Assembly (NCBI RefSeq): GCF_000826545.1
Contig: NZ_CDME01000002.1
Coordinates: 682,001-746,000, forward strand
Length of the DNA stretch: 64,000 nt
Direction: 5' to 3'
DNA from: Kibdelosporangium sp. MJ126-NF4
Lineage (GTDB): Bacteria > Actinomycetota > Actinomycetes > Mycobacteriales > Pseudonocardiaceae
Shown: positions 62,401 through 64,000 of the stretch, piece by piece
Layout of the letters: every line of letters starts with the position of its first letter
Position numbering within the stretch: position 1 is the first letter of the stretch
Made by a program: the position numbers and the translations under genes
Notes under the pieces: generated by a model
Database searches by the model: none
The model's input: the letters and a program-made list of their open reading frames with translations, nothing else
Told to the model about the DNA's origin: nothing

Positions 62401-64000
62401 ACGCGCCACGGCGGATTCCTGTATGACGCGGCGGACTTCGACGCCGATTTCTTTGGCATCTCACCCCGCGAAGCGCTGGCCATGGATCCGCAACAGCGTC
62501 TGCTGCTGGAAACGACCTGGGAGGCGTTCGAACGGGCCGGTGTGGCACCGAAATCGGCGCGGGGCAGCCGAACCGGTGTGTTCATCGGGGCCGGGTACCA
62601 GAGCTACGCCGGGGGAGACCTGCGCCGGTCCGGCGACGGCATGGAAGGCCACCTGCTGACCGGAAACGCGACCAGTGTCGTTTCCGGCCGGTTGGCTTAC
62701 ACATTCGGACTAGAAGGTCCTGCGGTCACGATAGACACGGCGTGCTCGTCCTCGTTGGTGGCGCTTCACCTTGCGACGCAAGCGTTGCGGCAGGGTGAGT
62801 GCGACCTGGCGCTGGTCGGTGGTGCCACCGTGATGGCATCCCCGGACGCGTTCGCGGCCTTCAGCCGACAGCGCGGACTGGCGCCGGACGGTCGGTGTAA
62901 AGCCTTCTCCTCGACCGCGGACGGCACCGGTTGGGCAGAAGGTGTTGGCATACTGCTGGTGGAGCGGTTGTCGGACGCGCGAGCCAACGGGCATCCGGTG
63001 TTGGCAGTCGTGCGTTCGACCGCGACCAATCAGGACGGTGCCACCAACGGCCTGACCGCACCGAACGGGCCTGCTCAGCAACGCGTGATCCGACAGGCAC
63101 TTGCCAATGCCGGTCTGAGTTCGTCCGAAGTGGATGCGGTCGAGGCACATGGCACCGGCACGACTTTGGGCGACCCGATCGAGGCGCAGGCGTTGCTGGC
63201 CACCTACGGCCAGGACCGTGAGCGGCCGCTGCTGTTGGGGTCGATCAAGTCGAATATCGGGCACACCCAGGCAGCTGCGGGCGTGGCCGGCATCATCAAG
63301 ATGGTCATGGCGATGCGGCACGGTGTGATTCCTCGCACCCTGCACGTCGGCGAGCCGACGTCGCATGTGGACTGGTCCGCCGGCGCGGTGGAGCTGGCCG
63401 CCGAGAACCTGCCGTGGCCTCCGGCTGACCGGCCGAGGCGTGCGGGCATCTCGTCGTTCGGGATGAGTGGCACCAACGCGCACGTCATCATCGAGGAACC
63501 AGCCGACAGTCCGGCCGCCGCGACGCAGTCGGGTACGGCGGTCCCGTGGGTCCTGTCTGGACGGACCATCCAGGCGGTGCGTGATCAGGCCCAGCGTATG
63601 CTGGCCCACGTCGAGACCAACCGTGACGATGTGGCGTTCACGCTCGCCGCCGCCCGGTCGCCGTTCGAGCACCGAGCAGTACTGGTCGCGGACGAGGACG
63701 GAACGCGGCACGGTCTGAGCGCATTGGCGGCAGGCGAGCCGGCAACCGGAGTCGTGCGCGGCGAGGCGATGCCAGCGGGCAAGGTGGCGTTCCTCTTCCC
63801 GGGCCAAGGCTCGCAGTGGGTAGGGATGGCGCTGGATCTGCTCGACACGTCGCCGGTGTTCGCCGCGCAAATGCGTGAGTGCGCCTCGGCACTGACTCCG
63901 TATGTCGACTGGGATCTGTTCGAGGTTCTGCGTGACGCACGGGCACTGGAACGGGTAGACGTGGTTCAGCCAGCCCTGTTCGCCGTGATGGTCTCCCTTG
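50425..64000 (+). CDS. Type I modular polyketide synthase 2, second segment: rest of module 4, modules 5 and 6, start of module 7 (3' end outside window)
   Basis: The frame is open without a stop to the window end and has no plausible own start, so it belongs to the gene starting at 43964. Module 4: methylmalonyl AT (Ser codon 50854), DH ([10 protein letters not shown], 51700), KR (B-type LDD, Tyr 53278), ACP (Ser 53764). Module 5: KS (Cys 54454), methylmalonyl AT (Ser 55786), KR (B-type, Tyr 57403), ACP (Ser 57832), no DH. Module 6: KS (Cys 58525), malonyl-type AT ([11 protein letters not shown], Ser 59830; HAFH near 60130), KR with A-type tryptophan (61534) and Tyr 61558 but GGTGGIA instead of the usual final Gly, ACP (Ser 62041). 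Module 7: KS (Cys 62743) and an AT cut off at the end. Confidence 0.92.

Overview
The window is high-GC DNA with actinobacterial features: many GTG starts, GC-rich third positions, Crp/Fnr and ECF regulators, Tat and Sec secretion signals and modular type I polyketide synthases. The style suggests Pseudonocardiales or a related antibiotic-producing actinomycete, but no rRNA or other taxonomic marker is present, so the genus cannot be named.

1-12,300 looks like a substrate uptake and oxidation region. It holds a fused thiamine-dependent 2-oxoacid dehydrogenase E1 (cut by the window start), its lipoyl E2, two Crp/Fnr regulators, a sulfonate/nitrate-type ABC importer (lipoprotein, ATPase, two permeases), a DoxX membrane protein, two luciferase-like flavin monooxygenases, a flavin reductase and a SnoaL-like protein. 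A 189-bp MITE-like element abuts one monooxygenase gene. 12,400-15,800 holds a DoxX-like protein and an MMPL/RND exporter divergent from a TetR regulator.

16,000-22,500 is an accessory patch: four small secreted proteins each with four cysteines outside the signal peptide, a shorter secreted ORF, a broken paralogue, a membrane-anchored XRE protein, a GIY-YIG-like protein, and a scrap heap of amine oxidase, IS1380 transposase and Hsp20 fragments. 22,780-24,540 carries a putative signalling operon: small membrane protein, ECF sigma factor, and a cyclase-like domain joined to an apparent effector-associated domain.

24,540-31,260 is mobile-element-scarred. It contains a complete IS4-type element with 20-bp inverted repeats and a 10-bp target duplication (transposase broken in two places), an IS5-type remnant abutting a truncated, frameshifted terpene synthase, a PhoX-like secreted protein, a metal-dependent cyclase-family hydrolase, an aldehyde dehydrogenase remnant, and two facing arrays of a 22-bp repeat.

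31,263 to the end is the left part of a type I polyketide cluster. A crotonyl-CoA carboxylase/reductase gene is divergent from two giant PKS genes. PKS 1 encodes a KSQ loading module (propionate starter predicted), module 1 (KS-AT-ACP, no reduction) and module 2 (KS-AT-DH-KR-ACP). PKS 2 encodes modules 3 and 4 (KS-AT-DH-KR-ACP), 5 (KS-AT-KR-ACP), 6 (KS-AT-KR-ACP, malonyl type) and the start of 7, and runs off the window. If all domains work, the chain after module 6 would be ethyl ketone, methine-methyl, three methyl-branched alkenes, then two hydroxyls. PKS 2 is interrupted by two nearby single-base insertions in the KS-AT linker of module 4.
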